From: Conidiobolus incongruus B7586
Lineage: Eukaryota > Entomophthoromycota > Entomophthoromycetes > Entomophthorales > Conidiobolaceae
Direction of reading: 5' to 3'
Assembly: GCA_000697335.1 (NCBI GenBank)
Contig: JNEM01006225.1
Location: 1-33,503, forward strand
DNA length: 33,503 nt
The position numbers and the translations under genes were made by a program. Of this stretch, positions 9,782 through 21,147 are shown in pieces. The notes under the pieces are model-generated. The model was not told the origin of the DNA, ran no database searches, and saw nothing but the letters and a program-made list of their open reading frames with translations. How positions within the stretch are numbered: position 1 is the first letter of the stretch; every line of letters starts with the position of its first letter.

Positions 9782-10942
9782 TCAATTATATCCAAGATGA
9801 TCTGTAGAAACTTTCAAGTACATATCCCCTAATCCCATACCTATTATTTCTTGAAAACCAATCAAACCATGTTCCATTTCACCAACTCCACGATGCTCAC
9901 CAAGGAATAAAATCATATGCAAGAAGAATCTAGGATAATTTTCTAATTCGGGTGTTTCACCAGGCTGGGCATCCGAGAGTTTTTTAATATTCTTTGCAGC
10001 ACAAAGTCCTTGATACATAGCAGCTCCAGCGAATTTGATTTCTTGCCAGTCGTTGATATCACCAATGGCGAAAATATGAGAGTATTTGGGATTGAGAAGT
10101 TGCATAGTGGGCTTGACCTTGACAAGTTTCTTTTCATCTAGCAATGGATACTCTTGAGTGGATTCCAGGTCCAAGATATCTGTGACTGGATTGCCAGGAC
10201 CAATGCAATTGAAGACTAAATCAGCAGATAATTCAGTACCTTGATTAGTCTTCAGATCATAAACCACTTTTCCATTATTTTCTCTTTTTGTTTCCGAAAT
10301 GACACGACTCTCAAAAAGTAACTCTACACCAAGTTCCTTTAATTCTTCAACAACCTTATTTCTAAATTTTTCAGTGTAGGGACCCAAGATAGGAAGTGCT
10401 CGAGAGTGGATTAGAGTGACTTTCTTCTCGGGATAATGTGATTTGATGTCAGCAGCGACTTCAACGCCAACAGCACCACCTCCTACAACAGCAACAGTTG
10501 AAGCAGCTTCAATTTTAGTGCGGACAGCTTGGTACTCGTCCAAATAATCTTGCTTGGTCGATGATTTGGGCCAAATTGGGGGGTCACGGTTATAGCCGGT
10601 AGCGACAACAATGAAATCAAATTCTTCACTTTCACCAGAGTCAGTTTCAATGGTATTTTCCGTAATACGAGTGACTGTAGCATATTTGAATGAGAGATTG
10701 GGATTATTGTACCATTTGAAGTCAGAATGATTACACCAGGTATTTTTAGCATATTCTTCATTTACAAGTGCTCGAGTCACTCCAACTAAGTGGCAGAATC
10801 CCTGTCTCTTGTCAAACACTTTTACCTTGATGTTATACTCTTTCAAATCGAGAGTTTGAATAATGGAATGAACGAAACCGAGACCTCCATAATTTCCTCC
10901 TACAACACCAATTTTAATTGATTTTCTGACAGCTGAAAGCAT
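9782..10942 (-). CDS. FSP1/AIFM2-like NAD(P)H:quinone oxidoreductase, copy 2
   Basis: An intact 386-residue paralogue of copy 1, aligned with it almost end to end, so the same fold and reaction class are expected. The FAD motif is GVVGGNYGGL (12-21) and the NAD(P) motif is GGGAVGVE, with Gly where copies 1 and 3 have Ala. VVATGYNRD, KKVTLIHSRALPILGPYT and IFAIGDINDWQ are all present. It starts at the ATG at 10942 (MLSAVRK). There is no intron and no targeting signal. Two tracts are almost identical to copy 1 at DNA level while neighbouring sequence differs more, which points to gene conversion (see findings). Its upstream region carries several ATCTGATA or TATCAGAT sites but not the CCAAT block shared by copies 1 and 3, so its regulation may differ. 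Confidence 0.93.
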   Translation of the reverse strand: MLSAVRKSIKIGVVGGNYGGLGFVHSIIQTLDLKEYNIKVKVFDKRQGFCHLVGVTRALVNEEYAKNTWCNHSDFKWYNNPNLSFKYATVTRITENTIETDSGESEEFDFIVVATGYNRDPPIWPKSSTKQDYLDEYQAVRTKIEAASTVAVVGGGAVGVEVAADIKSHYPEKKVTLIHSRALPILGPYTEKFRNKVVEELKELGVELLFESRVISETKRENNGKVVYDLKTNQGTELSADLVFNCIGPGNPVTDILDLESTQEYPLLDEKKLVKVKPTMQLLNPKYSHIFAIGDINDWQEIKFAGAAMYQGLCAAKNIKKLSDAQPGETPELENYPRFFLHMILFLGEHRGVGEMEHGLIGFQEIIGMGLGDMYLKVSTDHLGYN

Positions 10943-12760
10943 TGTAATTAATCCTTAGTATTTGAATTAAAAAGAATAGAGTTATATTTCTTAGTTTTTA
11001 AAAATTTATATAACTCAAATTGAATTAATTTTATTTCAAAATGCTTATTTTTATACTAATTATTTAATATTTGATAAAAAAAATTAATTTCTTATCTGAT
11101 ATATTGAATTAATTGAAATATTAATAATTTTTCCATAAATAGCATTAAAAGTATATTTAAACTTGAGTAATCAAATTTTTTTTAGAATATTCGCAAAAAT
11201 AATCGGTCCATAATATAAATTTTAAGTAATTATTAAATTATGACTTGTTTATTTTGATATTGAGCGGTTTAATAATTATTTGTCTTTATCAGATTTATAA
11301 TATCATTTCTTATAGTATTGTACTCAATAGATAGTAAACTGATTATAAAAATGTAAACTATTTAATAATATACTATGACATTAATTATTTTTTTGTTTTA
11401 AATAACAGATGTCAAAATATAATAAGATATTTTGGCAATTATCATTTCGAAACAGTGTCGTCTAGAGCAATACAGTGACAAATATAACTGATAAAAAGCT
11501 TTTATAAAAATATAAATATTGATAGTTAAAGAAAATATAATTATTTAATAAGATAAATAACATTTAAAATTAATTCACTTTTAATTAATATTAACTTTTA
11601 TAATAATTTTGGAATTAATTATTTTATATCAAAATAAGAATTCATCTGATAACTTAGTCAAATTTCCAAATATGTATTATCAGATATTTATACTGGATAA
11701 TTAATTTGTTTTCATTTTCAAATAATATTAAATCAACACAAAAATATTATTTCCAAAATTTTAATATGCAAGATATTGGGAGAGATATTTCAAAAATGGC
11801 TTATTCTTTTTTGGGGGGGAAAGTGAATAAAATTTATTCTAAAATATATGTTATTTTGTATTTATTGGATAAAAATAATCAAAATAATATTGCCATTTTT
11901 AAATGATAAGCTTAATTGACAATCTATATCATTAAACATCGTATTATAGTAAAAAAATTGAATATCAGAGGAGTTCTCATAATTATTCGATTAATATATT
12001 CTCTTAGCTAAATACCTTAATATCAAAAATACTATTTAGCTTAAAAAATTATATGAATATATTGTAATTAAAGTCATTCAACAAGCTGAATAGAACTATT
12101 TTTAAGAAATAATTATTTTATTCAGAGTATAAAATTGTCAAAAAGTTCAATATTTCAATAATATATAGTAATTAGTAATATACTAATATATTTATTAGAC
12201 AAAAGAAATTTATATTGATTCAATTTTAACAAACTAAATTAATTAAAATTTATTAGTTTTTTTAATTAATATGGAGAAATGTATTTGAATTGAAATTATT
12301 TAATAATAGCTTATCAATATTATTAATTATATATAAAATTGTACTTAGATATACCTAATATTATCGATATTTTCAAATAAAAAATGATAATCGCCATATT
12401 TTTGATATATTGTAATTTTATTTTAAGATCAAAAAAAATATTTAATTATGGCTTATTTGGTATCATCAATTATATTAGTTTTAAATTTATAAAATTAATT
12501 TTATATTTAATATACCTAATTAAAATTGATTATTGAATGATAAATAATTTTGCAAAATTTTATAATTTGATTATAAATAATGATTATTGATAGTAAAAGA
12601 GTTTACTTTTCATATTGAAATATTCAATAATTCTCAATATTTATTTATTAAAGTTATATTGATAATAATTTTATATATTTATTTCTCAAATTTTAAAATA
12701 TAAATTAATTTAATTCATTAGGTTTTTTTCAATTTATAATATTACTTTGTAATTTAAATA
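10943..12760. other. AT-rich upstream region of copy 2
   Basis: No convincing gene. GATA-type sites of the TTATCWGATAW kind occur at 11092-11102 and 11677-11687, with weaker ones at 11286-11296 and 11642-11652. A 66-codon open stretch at 11706-11906 begins with TTG, not ATG, and was not called. Confidence 0.5.
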
Positions 12761-14041
12761 ATGGGAATTTTTTGTGATTGAAAAAAATAAATATTTTAAT
12801 ATATAAAAAGTAAAAATAAATATATATTATAAAATTAATAATTTCCTTTATTTCTAATAACTTTTTACTATAGTTTTGGTAAAGATCTAACACCTAAAAA
12901 ACAATTCTTTTTATTAAAGACTGAAATTTGATATTTCACAAACCAATTAAATTTTTTTGTAGAAATTTTCTTTCTTGTAAGCTGGTTTTTTAATTACCTA
13001 AAACAATTATAATCACATAGGTTATAATCTAGGGAATATATTAGATATGGTAGTTTTTTCCAGTTATTTTTAATTAAAAAGTTTTTTATAACTTTAGATT
13101 TATGTATTTTGCAATTATCATATAAAATAATAGGTTTTCTCAAATTATATTAAGAATACCAATTAGAAATAGTTTTATTTAAAAAAGAAATATAAAGTTT
13201 ACTATTAATTGATTTTCCTTTAGGAACTAAATAAAAATATCATATGCTATTATAGTTTATTACAACAATTAACATTTACTTATCAATAAAGTATTTATTT
13301 AAAGGAATTTGTAGAGGGGGTTGATTTAGCTTAATCTAACACTTTGATTTATGTTTTAGTAAAAGATTATATAAAAGAATCTAAAATTCATCAATTATAA
13401 TAATTTGCTATAAAAGCTTTAGTTTCTAGCTATACCTTAGTAAGTTTTGTTTAATAGTAGCTACTTTAGCTTTTTTTTAAGCTTTAGTTAAATTATAAGG
13501 TATTTATTTTATATTTTTATTAATTAATTTTAATTTAAACTTTAATATATATAAAATACTTATATAACTAATATTAAAGTGTTTTGATAATTCTTTAGCT
13601 GAAATAAAAAGATACTATTCAATATATTTTTTTACTTTATTAACAGTTAGAAGAGCAATAGTTGAAATTAGTTTTTTAGATTTTAGCAAGTTTTAGGTAA
13701 TTTTTCTCTTAGCTTTAAAGTAATTTACCTAGTAATAAATTGTTGATTTAGATAATATTTCATTATGAAAAGCTGCTTGTGATTTTTAAATGATTTTAGA
13801 GGGTTTATAGTTAAGTTTTATAAATACTAAAATAAAAAACTTTTGATAGTTACTATTTAGTTTAAATATAATTAAATTAAATAACTAATTTTAAAAAATT
13901 ATTTTTTTAATCAAAAAAGTTATTATAAATATATATTTATATATAATTCAAAACTATTTATTTTCTTATTTGTTTTGTATATATTTTTTTATTTGAAACT
14001 AATAATATGTTTGAAAAATCAGAAATTAAAAAATTTCCCAT
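12761..14041 (-). mobile_element. Decayed mariner (DD34D) transposon, copy 1
   Basis: About 1.28 kb, the usual size for mariner. The ends carry imperfect inverted repeats (ATGGGAATTTTTTGTGATTG at the left; the complement of AAATTTCCCAT at the right), and a TA precedes the left end. On the minus strand a decayed transposase is readable. The catalytic Asp codons are at about 13392 (IDEF), 13119 (DNCKIH) and 13014 (CDY), all in one frame, 91 codons apart and then with 34 residues between the last two. YSLDYNLCDY corresponds to the mariner YSPDLAPCDY block. An N-terminal part with ELSKHFNIS and IPYNLTKA matches the HTH and linker region. Stops lie in the frame, several where the family has Trp, so it cannot encode an active enzyme. 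Confidence 0.82.
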
Positions 14042-14073
14042 TTTTTTAATTCTTTGGTAATAATTTAAACTTA

Positions 14074-15370
14074 TAGGAATTTGAATTAATATAAAAATAT
14101 TAATATAAAAATTAAATAATAGCATAATTTTAAAATTAAAATTAAGTAAATATATTAATAAATAATATAAAATTAATAATCTCTTTTATTAGTAATAACT
14201 TTTTTCTATATTTTTGGTAAGCTTTTAATAATTAAAAAACAGTTTTTTGTATTAAAGACTAAAATTTAATATTTTATAAATCAATTTATTTTATTTATAG
14301 GAATTTTTTTTCTATAAGCTAATTTATTAATTATTTAAAATAATTATAATCATATAAATTATAATCAAATGAATATACTAGATATAATAACTCTCTCTAG
14401 TTTTTTATATAAAAATCTTTTATAACTTTAGCTTTATATATTTTATAATTATTATGTAAAATAATAGTTATTTTCAATATATATTAAGAATATCATTAAA
14501 AAATAGTTTCATTTAAAAAATGATATATAATTAACTATTAATTGATTTTCCTTGAGATATTAAATAAAAAACTATATACCATTATAATTTATTTTAATAA
14601 TTAATATTTATTTATATTTAAAATACTTATTTATTAGAATTTATAAAGAGGATTAATTTAACTTAATATAATACTTTATTTTTTATTTAAACACAAGATT
14701 ATATAAAAAATTTAGAATTTATTAATTATAAATATTTACTGTAAAAACCTCTGTTTTTAGTTATACCTTAATAAATTTAGTTTAGCTATAGCTACTCTAG
14801 TTTTTTTAAGCTTTTGTTAATTTATAAAATATTTATTTTATATTTTTAAAATTAATTTAAATTTAAACTTAAGTATATATAATATACTTATATAATTAAT
14901 ATTAAATTACTTTCATAATTCTTTAACTAAAATAAAAAGATATTTCTTAATATATTTTTTTATTTTATTAGTAAGTAAAAGAATAATAATAAAAATTAAT
15001 CTTTTAAATTTTGGTAAATTTTAAATAATATCCCTTTTAACTTTAAAATCACAAATTTAGTAATATATAGTAGTTTTAGATAAAGCACCATCTTTATAAG
15101 CTGTTTACAAGTTTTAGATGATTTTAGAGGGTTTATGGTTAAGTTTTAAAGATACAAAAATAAAAACCTTTTGATAATCATTATCTAGTTCAAGTATAAT
15201 TAAATTTAAATATAAATTTTAAAATCAAAATATTTTAATAAAAAAATAATTAAAGTTGAATATATATATATATAGTTTGAAAATATTTATTTTCCTATAT
15301 ATTCTATATATAAATAATCTTTCCAAATGTATAATATGCTTGAAAGATCAGAAATTAAAAAATTTACCAT
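14074..15370 (-). mobile_element. Decayed mariner transposon, copy 2
   Basis: A second element of the same family and orientation, about 30 bp from copy 1 and colinear with it over its length. The right end (GATCAGAAATTAAAAAATTT then ACCAT) is nearly the same as that of copy 1. The left end near 14074 is less clear. The transposase is more eroded: the DN block now reads NN, and the CDY block reads YDY, changes of the G-to-A type on the coding strand. It is inactive. Confidence 0.75.
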
Positions 15371-15699
15371 TTTTTAATTTCCATACTAATATATTTATGT
15401 CTAAAAAATGCTTTTGATATGAAGTCTATATCAAAGTTTCTATTTTTTTTTCCTCACTTAATCTAATAATCTTATATATATATAGTATTATTATTCATAA
15501 TTTTTATATATAGTAATTTAATATATTCATATAAAAGTTTAAAGCAATTGAATTAATTTATATTAATATTTATATAATGAATGAACCATTATCTAGAAAA
15601 ATTTAAAGAAAAATTTTTAAATATTTTAATTTGAAGTAAAATGTTTAAAAATGCAATCTAATATGTCAATGTTTATTGATAGATCTTCTTTATGTAGGT
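15371..15699. other. AT-rich spacer
   Basis: Only AT-rich sequence between mariner copy 2 and the decayed oxidoreductase copy. No feature is supportable. Confidence 0.55.
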
Positions 15700-16473
15700 T
15701 AAAAACCAAGTCTATCTTTATAAGATTGCAAATTTCTATCCCCTGAAATCATATCTAATGCATCTTTTTAACTAAGTAAATTTTATTGTATTTCACGAAC
15801 TCTAAGGTCCTTACTAATGAATAAAACCACATGTGTAAATATTCGAGAATAATTTTTCAATTCAGGAATTTGACCAGACTAAGCAAATAAGGTTTTTTTT
15901 TGAAATTCTCAGCTGCGTGTGTTCCTTGTAATTTGACAGTATCGCCAAGAGTAAAAATATGAGAATATTTGAGGTTGATTAACTGTAATGTAAATCTGAC
16001 CTTGATTAAGTACTTTTGTTCTAATAAGCGATACACAACGGTGAAGTCGAGACCTAAAATATCGTTAACAGGGCTACTAGTACCCGCACAGTTGAGGACT
16101 AAATCTGTATATAATTAAAAACCTTGTTGTTTATTATTTCATGAACTATTTTTCCATTGATTTCTCACTTAGTTTCTGATACGAGTTGGTTTTCGAAATG
16201 CAATCCTTCAACGATTTTATTCTTTAACTTATCGGAGTATTTAGCTACAATTGAGAGAGCTCTTAAATGAATAATAGATTTAGTATAGTCTCTGTACACA
16301 ATAGCTTTAATGTCACCAGCCGAGTAGCAAAATCTTGTCTCTTGTCAAATAGTTTGAGCTTGACACTATTTTTCCAAACCAATGGTCTGGACCAGATTAT
16401 TAACGAAGCAGAGGCCACCAAAGTTTACTCCGATAATCCCAATTCTAATTAAATTTCTAGAAGCTGGAACCAT
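15700..16473 (-). pseudogene. Decayed FSP1-like oxidoreductase copy (pseudogene A)
   Basis: The original ATG is at 16473 (MVPASRNLIRIGIIG, then NFGGLCFVN). The frame soon fails with a frameshift and stops. An internal deletion of roughly 110 codons removes the sequence between the KRQ-F segment (about residue 50) and the end of the second nucleotide-binding fold (about residue 165). Beyond it, sequence matching the middle and C-terminal thirds of the intact copies can be followed at low identity to about 15700, including the YSHIFAIGD-equivalent region. No product is expected. It lies in the same orientation and series as the three intact genes. Confidence 0.85.
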
Positions 16474-16596
16474 TTTGAACAGTGATTGATATATGAATTA
16501 ATTTGATATTAGGAATATGATAAATTATTTCATTCAATCCGATCTTTTAATTTGGAAAAAGTTTTAAATTTGATTGTATATAAAAGTTGCATAATC

Positions 16597-16662
16597 GCAA
16601 CAGTTATTTAGTAATTTATTCAGGAACTCAAATTTCAGGTCAAGGCTGCTTATAACTGTTGC
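16597..16662. repeat. Inverted repeat GCAACAGTTAT
   Basis: GCAACAGTTAT at 16597-16607 is mirrored by ATAACTGTTGC at 16652-16662, leaving a 44-nt loop. The arms carry more G and C than their surroundings. The repeat lies about 125-190 bp upstream of the pseudogene A start, so it might be an old promoter element or a small hairpin. Confidence 0.6.
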
Positions 16663-16842
16663 AATAGTATATGCCAATTTCAAGTCTACTGTATTCAACC
16701 ACTTTACAATATAATATTTACTTTAATATCATAATAAAAATTATAAAGCAACTATATTTATTGGAATCATTTATATTCAATTATACAAGATCAGAATAGA
16801 ATATTTTTATAAATCATTTTATTTAATAATTTGAAAATCCTA

Positions 16843-16846
<4 letters not shown>

Positions 16847-16880
<34 letters not shown>
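16847..16880. repeat. (AT)17 microsatellite
   Basis: 34 bp of uninterrupted alternating A and T. Confidence 0.95.
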
Positions 16881-16884
<4 letters not shown>

Positions 16885-17333
16885 AATATTAGATATTTCA
16901 TTTCAAAATTGATGAATCCAGTTAATTTTTATAAGTTTGCAATTTCAATATAATCAATCACTTAGATTATATAGGTTTAATTATTCTTTTTAATAAAGTT
17001 TGCATCAATTATTCTTCCTTCCTTCACATTAAATTCTAATCAAGTATTTGTTGAGTAATATATTTTGTTTTATTAATTTTATTATTTAAAAATTAGAAAA
17101 TGAATATATTAATTAAATTTTAAATTATGAAATTTACAGAATATTCTTAAAGGCAATGATTTGAGATATTAAGTATATAATTGAAATTTATTTAAAAAAT
17201 TTTTATATTCAAACAATTATTCAAAGTAAATAGTTATAAAATTCATATTTGTGACTAATAAATGATTATTTTATGAATAAAAAATTAGTAAACTATTAGT
17301 TTTATAAAAAAGTTGAGTTATTCAAGTGATGGG

Positions 17334-17338
17334 AAAAA
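17334..17338 (-). terminator. Pol III terminator of tRNA-Trp copy 1
   Basis: First T5 run on the minus strand, about 20 nt past the tRNA 3' end. Confidence 0.55.
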
Positions 17339-17358
17339 TAATCTTCACTTTGATACAT

Positions 17359-17430
17359 TGACGCGTGAGAGACTCGAACTCCCAGCCTTCCGCTCTGGAG
17401 GCGGACGCGCTACCATTGCGCCAACACGTC
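17359..17430 (-). tRNA. tRNA-Trp (CCA), copy 1
   Basis: A 72-nt cloverleaf on the minus strand. The acceptor arms GACGTGT and ACGCGTC pair with one G:T, with discriminator A. The D stem is GCGC/GCGC. The anticodon stem TCCGC/GCGGA frames CTCCAGA, giving anticodon CCA. The T arm is GGGAG TTCGAGT CTCTC. There is no intron. It is identical to the copy at 23828-23899. Confidence 0.97.
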
Positions 17431-17776
17431 TTAGTTTACCTTTTTTATTTTTAATATGAGATATATTATAATTTACGATTTTTTTACCAACCACTTTATT
17501 TTAATTAATTAAAATTAAATTAATCTAAATAATTTCTTAGATTTTACCATTTTATCTCTTATTTTATATATATCATTCTCTAAAACATAATTAAATTCAT
17601 ATTTTATAGTATCATTATCAACATTACCTAAATATAAAAATAATATTTAACCATTATATTTCAATATTAATTTTCTTAATTTTCAAATAAAATTTTATCA
17701 TTATTTAATTATTAATATTAAAATATATTTTGTTATTGAATAATTTTGATCTTGATAAAAATCTACAAATTATGGA
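17431..17776. other. AT-rich spacer
   Basis: No feature seen between tRNA-Trp copy 1 and the end of pseudogene B. Confidence 0.55.
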
Positions 17777-18922
17777 TTAATCATTGAATGCACTTTTGAA
17801 ACAACTTGTTAAGAATATATCACCATTGCTGATTTCTTTAATATCTTTGAAATCGACAATACTGTGATTCATTTCAAAAATAGCATGATGTTCACCAAGA
17901 AGTAAAATTAAATGAAAAATGGCTTAGGGTAATTTTTCAATTTTTTGAACCTCACCAGCTTGAGTATCTAAAAGTTTTTAGATAGCTTTAGCTACAAAGA
18001 AACCTTGATACATTACAAATCCAGCGAGTTCGGTCTCTTATCAGTCATTAATATCACCTAGGGAGAATATATATGAACACTTCGGTTTGATTAGTTACAT
18101 AATATACTTGATCCTTACCAGTTGATGTTCATCCACAAAAGATATCCCTTTGTTGATCCTAGGTCTAAAACATTGATGATCAGTTTGCCAGGACCGATAC
18201 AATTAAAGATCAAATCAACTGAAAGTTAAACATCTTAGCTGATTTTTAGAATATAAAGGACTTTCCATTTCCTTCGTGTTGACTCTAATACACAACACGG
18301 TTTTCGAAAATTAAATCTACATTAATATATTTTAACTCGTAAATAGTTTCACTTTTGAACTCAGTAAAAGAGTCTACAATTGGAACAGCTCTTGAATGAA
18401 TTAACGTAACTTCTCAGGATAGCGTGACTTGATACCAGCACCATTTTCTATACCGACGGCATCAGCACATAGAATTACAAATGTTAAAGTAGATTCAATT
18501 TTGTTGCTGTAATTTTGGAACCCATCCAAAAGGTCTTGCTTGGTGGATGATATGGGTCAAAAGGAAGATGAACAGTTTATCCAGTGACAACGGTAATGTA
18601 ATCAAAATCTTCACATTTCATTTTCCGTTTCAATGGTGCATTCAGTAACATGCGTAACGACACCATATTTGAATTCGATATTGGAATTAATATACAATTT
18701 TGGCTTGATGTGGTTGCGCCAAATGGCTTTAATACAATTTCCTTTTGCAAGAACTCGAGCCATACCGATTAAACGACAGAACCCTTGTCTTTTTTCAAAA
18801 ATTATTACCCTGATATTGTTTTCGATTAAATCAAATGCATTTGTCGTATGAAATACAAAGCTCAGGTACTCATAGTTACTTTCAACTCTGCTAATTCTTA
18901 ATTTTTTAGACATTGGAATCAT
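17777..18922 (-). pseudogene. Decayed FSP1-like oxidoreductase copy (pseudogene B)
   Basis: A nearly full-length relic (about 1.15 kb against 1.16 kb for intact copies). It starts at the ATG at 18922 and is readable for about 100 codons: SKKLRISRVESNYEY, then IFEKRQGFCRLIG and IEFKYGVVTHVTECTIETE. It then breaks through several frameshifts and stops. Even in the open part the FAD motif is ruined, with GG-NYGG changed to ES-NYEY. Sequence matching the NAD(P) fold, the GD region and a C-terminal FND before TAA (compare FIN in copy 3) can be followed to 17777. The bases just before the start, TTGTGATAATG, are shared with copy 1, suggesting close ancestry of the 5' ends. No functional product is expected. 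Confidence 0.88.
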
Positions 18923-21147
18923 TATCACAAGTTTTTAATAAAATTACAAAATATTAATATTTCAAGTTATAGTAAACTCAATACTTAAGATTAAGCATCA
19001 ATTTGAACTAAAAAAATCTAATTTAAAATTTTAAAAATGAAATATTTATTATCTTGTATTCAAGTAACTAGTTGTAAAACAGAATATTCCTCACGTGTTT
19101 ATTTATGTATTAGTTAAATTACTTCTTATAAGTAATTATTGAATAATAATTAAATAATAATTAAATTTTATCTATGTTTTCTAGTATTATTCTTTTATTA
19201 ATTTTGTTTTTTAGAATATTTCTCGGTAATTTTTAACTCTTATCATCAGAGTTTTGTTATATAGTGAGCTTTCAATGCATTTATTATATTAAGTACTTAT
19301 TTCGAATTATATGACATTTTACAAAATCATTTTATGGAAATTTATAATGTATTTGAATCTCACTTATTCATTAAATGATCAAATTCCAATATTAATTGAA
19401 ATATGTAAATTTATTATTTCAGAAGCTATCTTTTTGTGAATGAATCTGATTAATGATTCATTATTTGGCTTCTAATTGATTTGTTTATTATTAATATCCT
19501 GTGTAAGATGATAACACCAGTCACTCTAATTAGATAAAAATATTCCTGCATTAAATTTAGTATAAAGTTCATTCTTTATCAATAATAAACAAGTCTTTTT
19601 TCTATTTTCATAACACAATAATATAATAATAGTAAAAAGTAGTTCTTTGGTAAATATTTCATTATAATCAATGGGTGATCTTAAAAAAATATATTATAAA
19701 AGATCACTTCATTAAATCATTTGGATTATAATATTTGGAAATATTTGGAACAAACAATAAGCAACAGCTTCCTTTGCAACTACATTTGCTACAATAATAC
19801 TATAGAATAACTTAGTTAATTTATACTTTTTCAATTGATGACTTCTTGTATATTTAGAGTATTAAATGCTTTTTTAATTAAATAATCAACTTATTATATA
19901 TTATAATTTCAATAGTTTGATAAAAATGAATAAATTATATATTATATTAAATAATTAAGAAATGTAATTTATAAGGAAAATATTGAGTTTAAAAGAATAA
20001 TCTGATTAAATTATAAATCAATTATCAAAGATTTTAATTAGTATATTTTAATCAAGAGATTACAAAATATTAATACTTAAATACTATTTATGAAACAAAT
20101 TTTATCTATTATTTTCACATTTTCTAAAAATTTCTCATATTTTAGTATCCTACCATCGTTTAATTAATTGATTTTCATAATTTATAAAATCATCATATAA
20201 TAAAAATAATTTTAAAATATAATTAAACAATTTTAACAAAAATATTTTACTTATTATATAAAAGCAGATATTTCAAAAAGTAATAATTACACCAATTAAA
20301 TACAGATGAAACGAATTCGTTAAATGAATCAGGAAATATATTATATATAACATGGATTTTATTATCGTATTTTAAATCTTTTTTATTGTTAAATAGAACA
20401 ATAATACCTAGAAATTTATTTGAATTTCAGATTAATGATCATATAAGTTACTATATTACCAATATCTATAAAGTTTACAAAGAATTTAATTATAAAGTCA
20501 TTGAATTATTCTTTAGTTAAAGACATGTATATGAATCTCATTATATTAAAAAAATATTCTTTGACGAATATTGATAATAATACTATTTCCTCAGTAAAAT
20601 TGCTTAAATTGTAATATTATGTCGTTTATTAATATTTATTGTGATGTTGGATTATTATTTTTAAAAAAGTTATATAAACTATAAAAAATATTAATATTAC
20701 TTAAAATAGATATATATTATATTAAATTACTATTCACTTTATAAATACTATACTTTTGATTATCATATTCATTTGCTAAAATAGAATTAATCTTCAAATT
20801 TCTACAATTATTAAAGTGTTTTGAATAATAGAGAATATTAAATAATTCAAAGGAAAATATATTTTCAATTTCATTATAAATATCATTACATATATATATA
20901 TATATATATTTTAATGTAGTATATTATAATTTGAATTATACTTTAAATCTTTTCTGAATATTGAGATAGTATTAAAATTTCAATCAAAATATGAGAAATT
21001 TTCAGCATGAATAGTTTTTCGATTTTACACTTCCACAGAATAAGCATTAACAGTAATGATGCAACCAGTGCATTTTATAAAATTTATTATAAGATGCTGA
21101 ATGGAGGTATTAATGATGATAATCATTAAGAATGAGCCTTGAATATG
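18923..21147. other. AT-rich intergenic stretch with AT microsatellite
   Basis: 2.2 kb without a supportable gene. It contains a CACGTG hexamer near 19092, a short direct repeat (ATATTTGGAA twice near 19730-19752) and an (AT)10 tract at 20890-20909. Confidence 0.5.
20890..20909. repeat. (AT)10 microsatellite
   Basis: 20 bp of alternating A and T downstream of oxidoreductase copy 3. Confidence 0.9.

Larger units (their letters stand above)
16474..17358. other. Spacer with inverted repeat and microsatellite
   Basis: No gene. It holds an 11-bp perfect inverted repeat (16597-16607 with 16652-16662) and an (AT)17 tract (16847-16880), both listed separately. Confidence 0.55.

Noticed and set aside
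11706-11906. Plus-strand open frame of 66 codons
   Set aside because: It begins with TTG, has Asn/Lys/Ile-rich composition expected of random AT-rich DNA, and has no recognisable motif.
16267-16452. Plus-strand open frame of 61 codons
   Set aside because: It is the antisense of pseudogene A, whose minus-strand similarity to the intact oxidoreductases is clear.
16847-16880. AT tract as a possible replication origin
   Set aside because: Alternating AT alone is a common microsatellite in such a genome, with no other origin signal visible.
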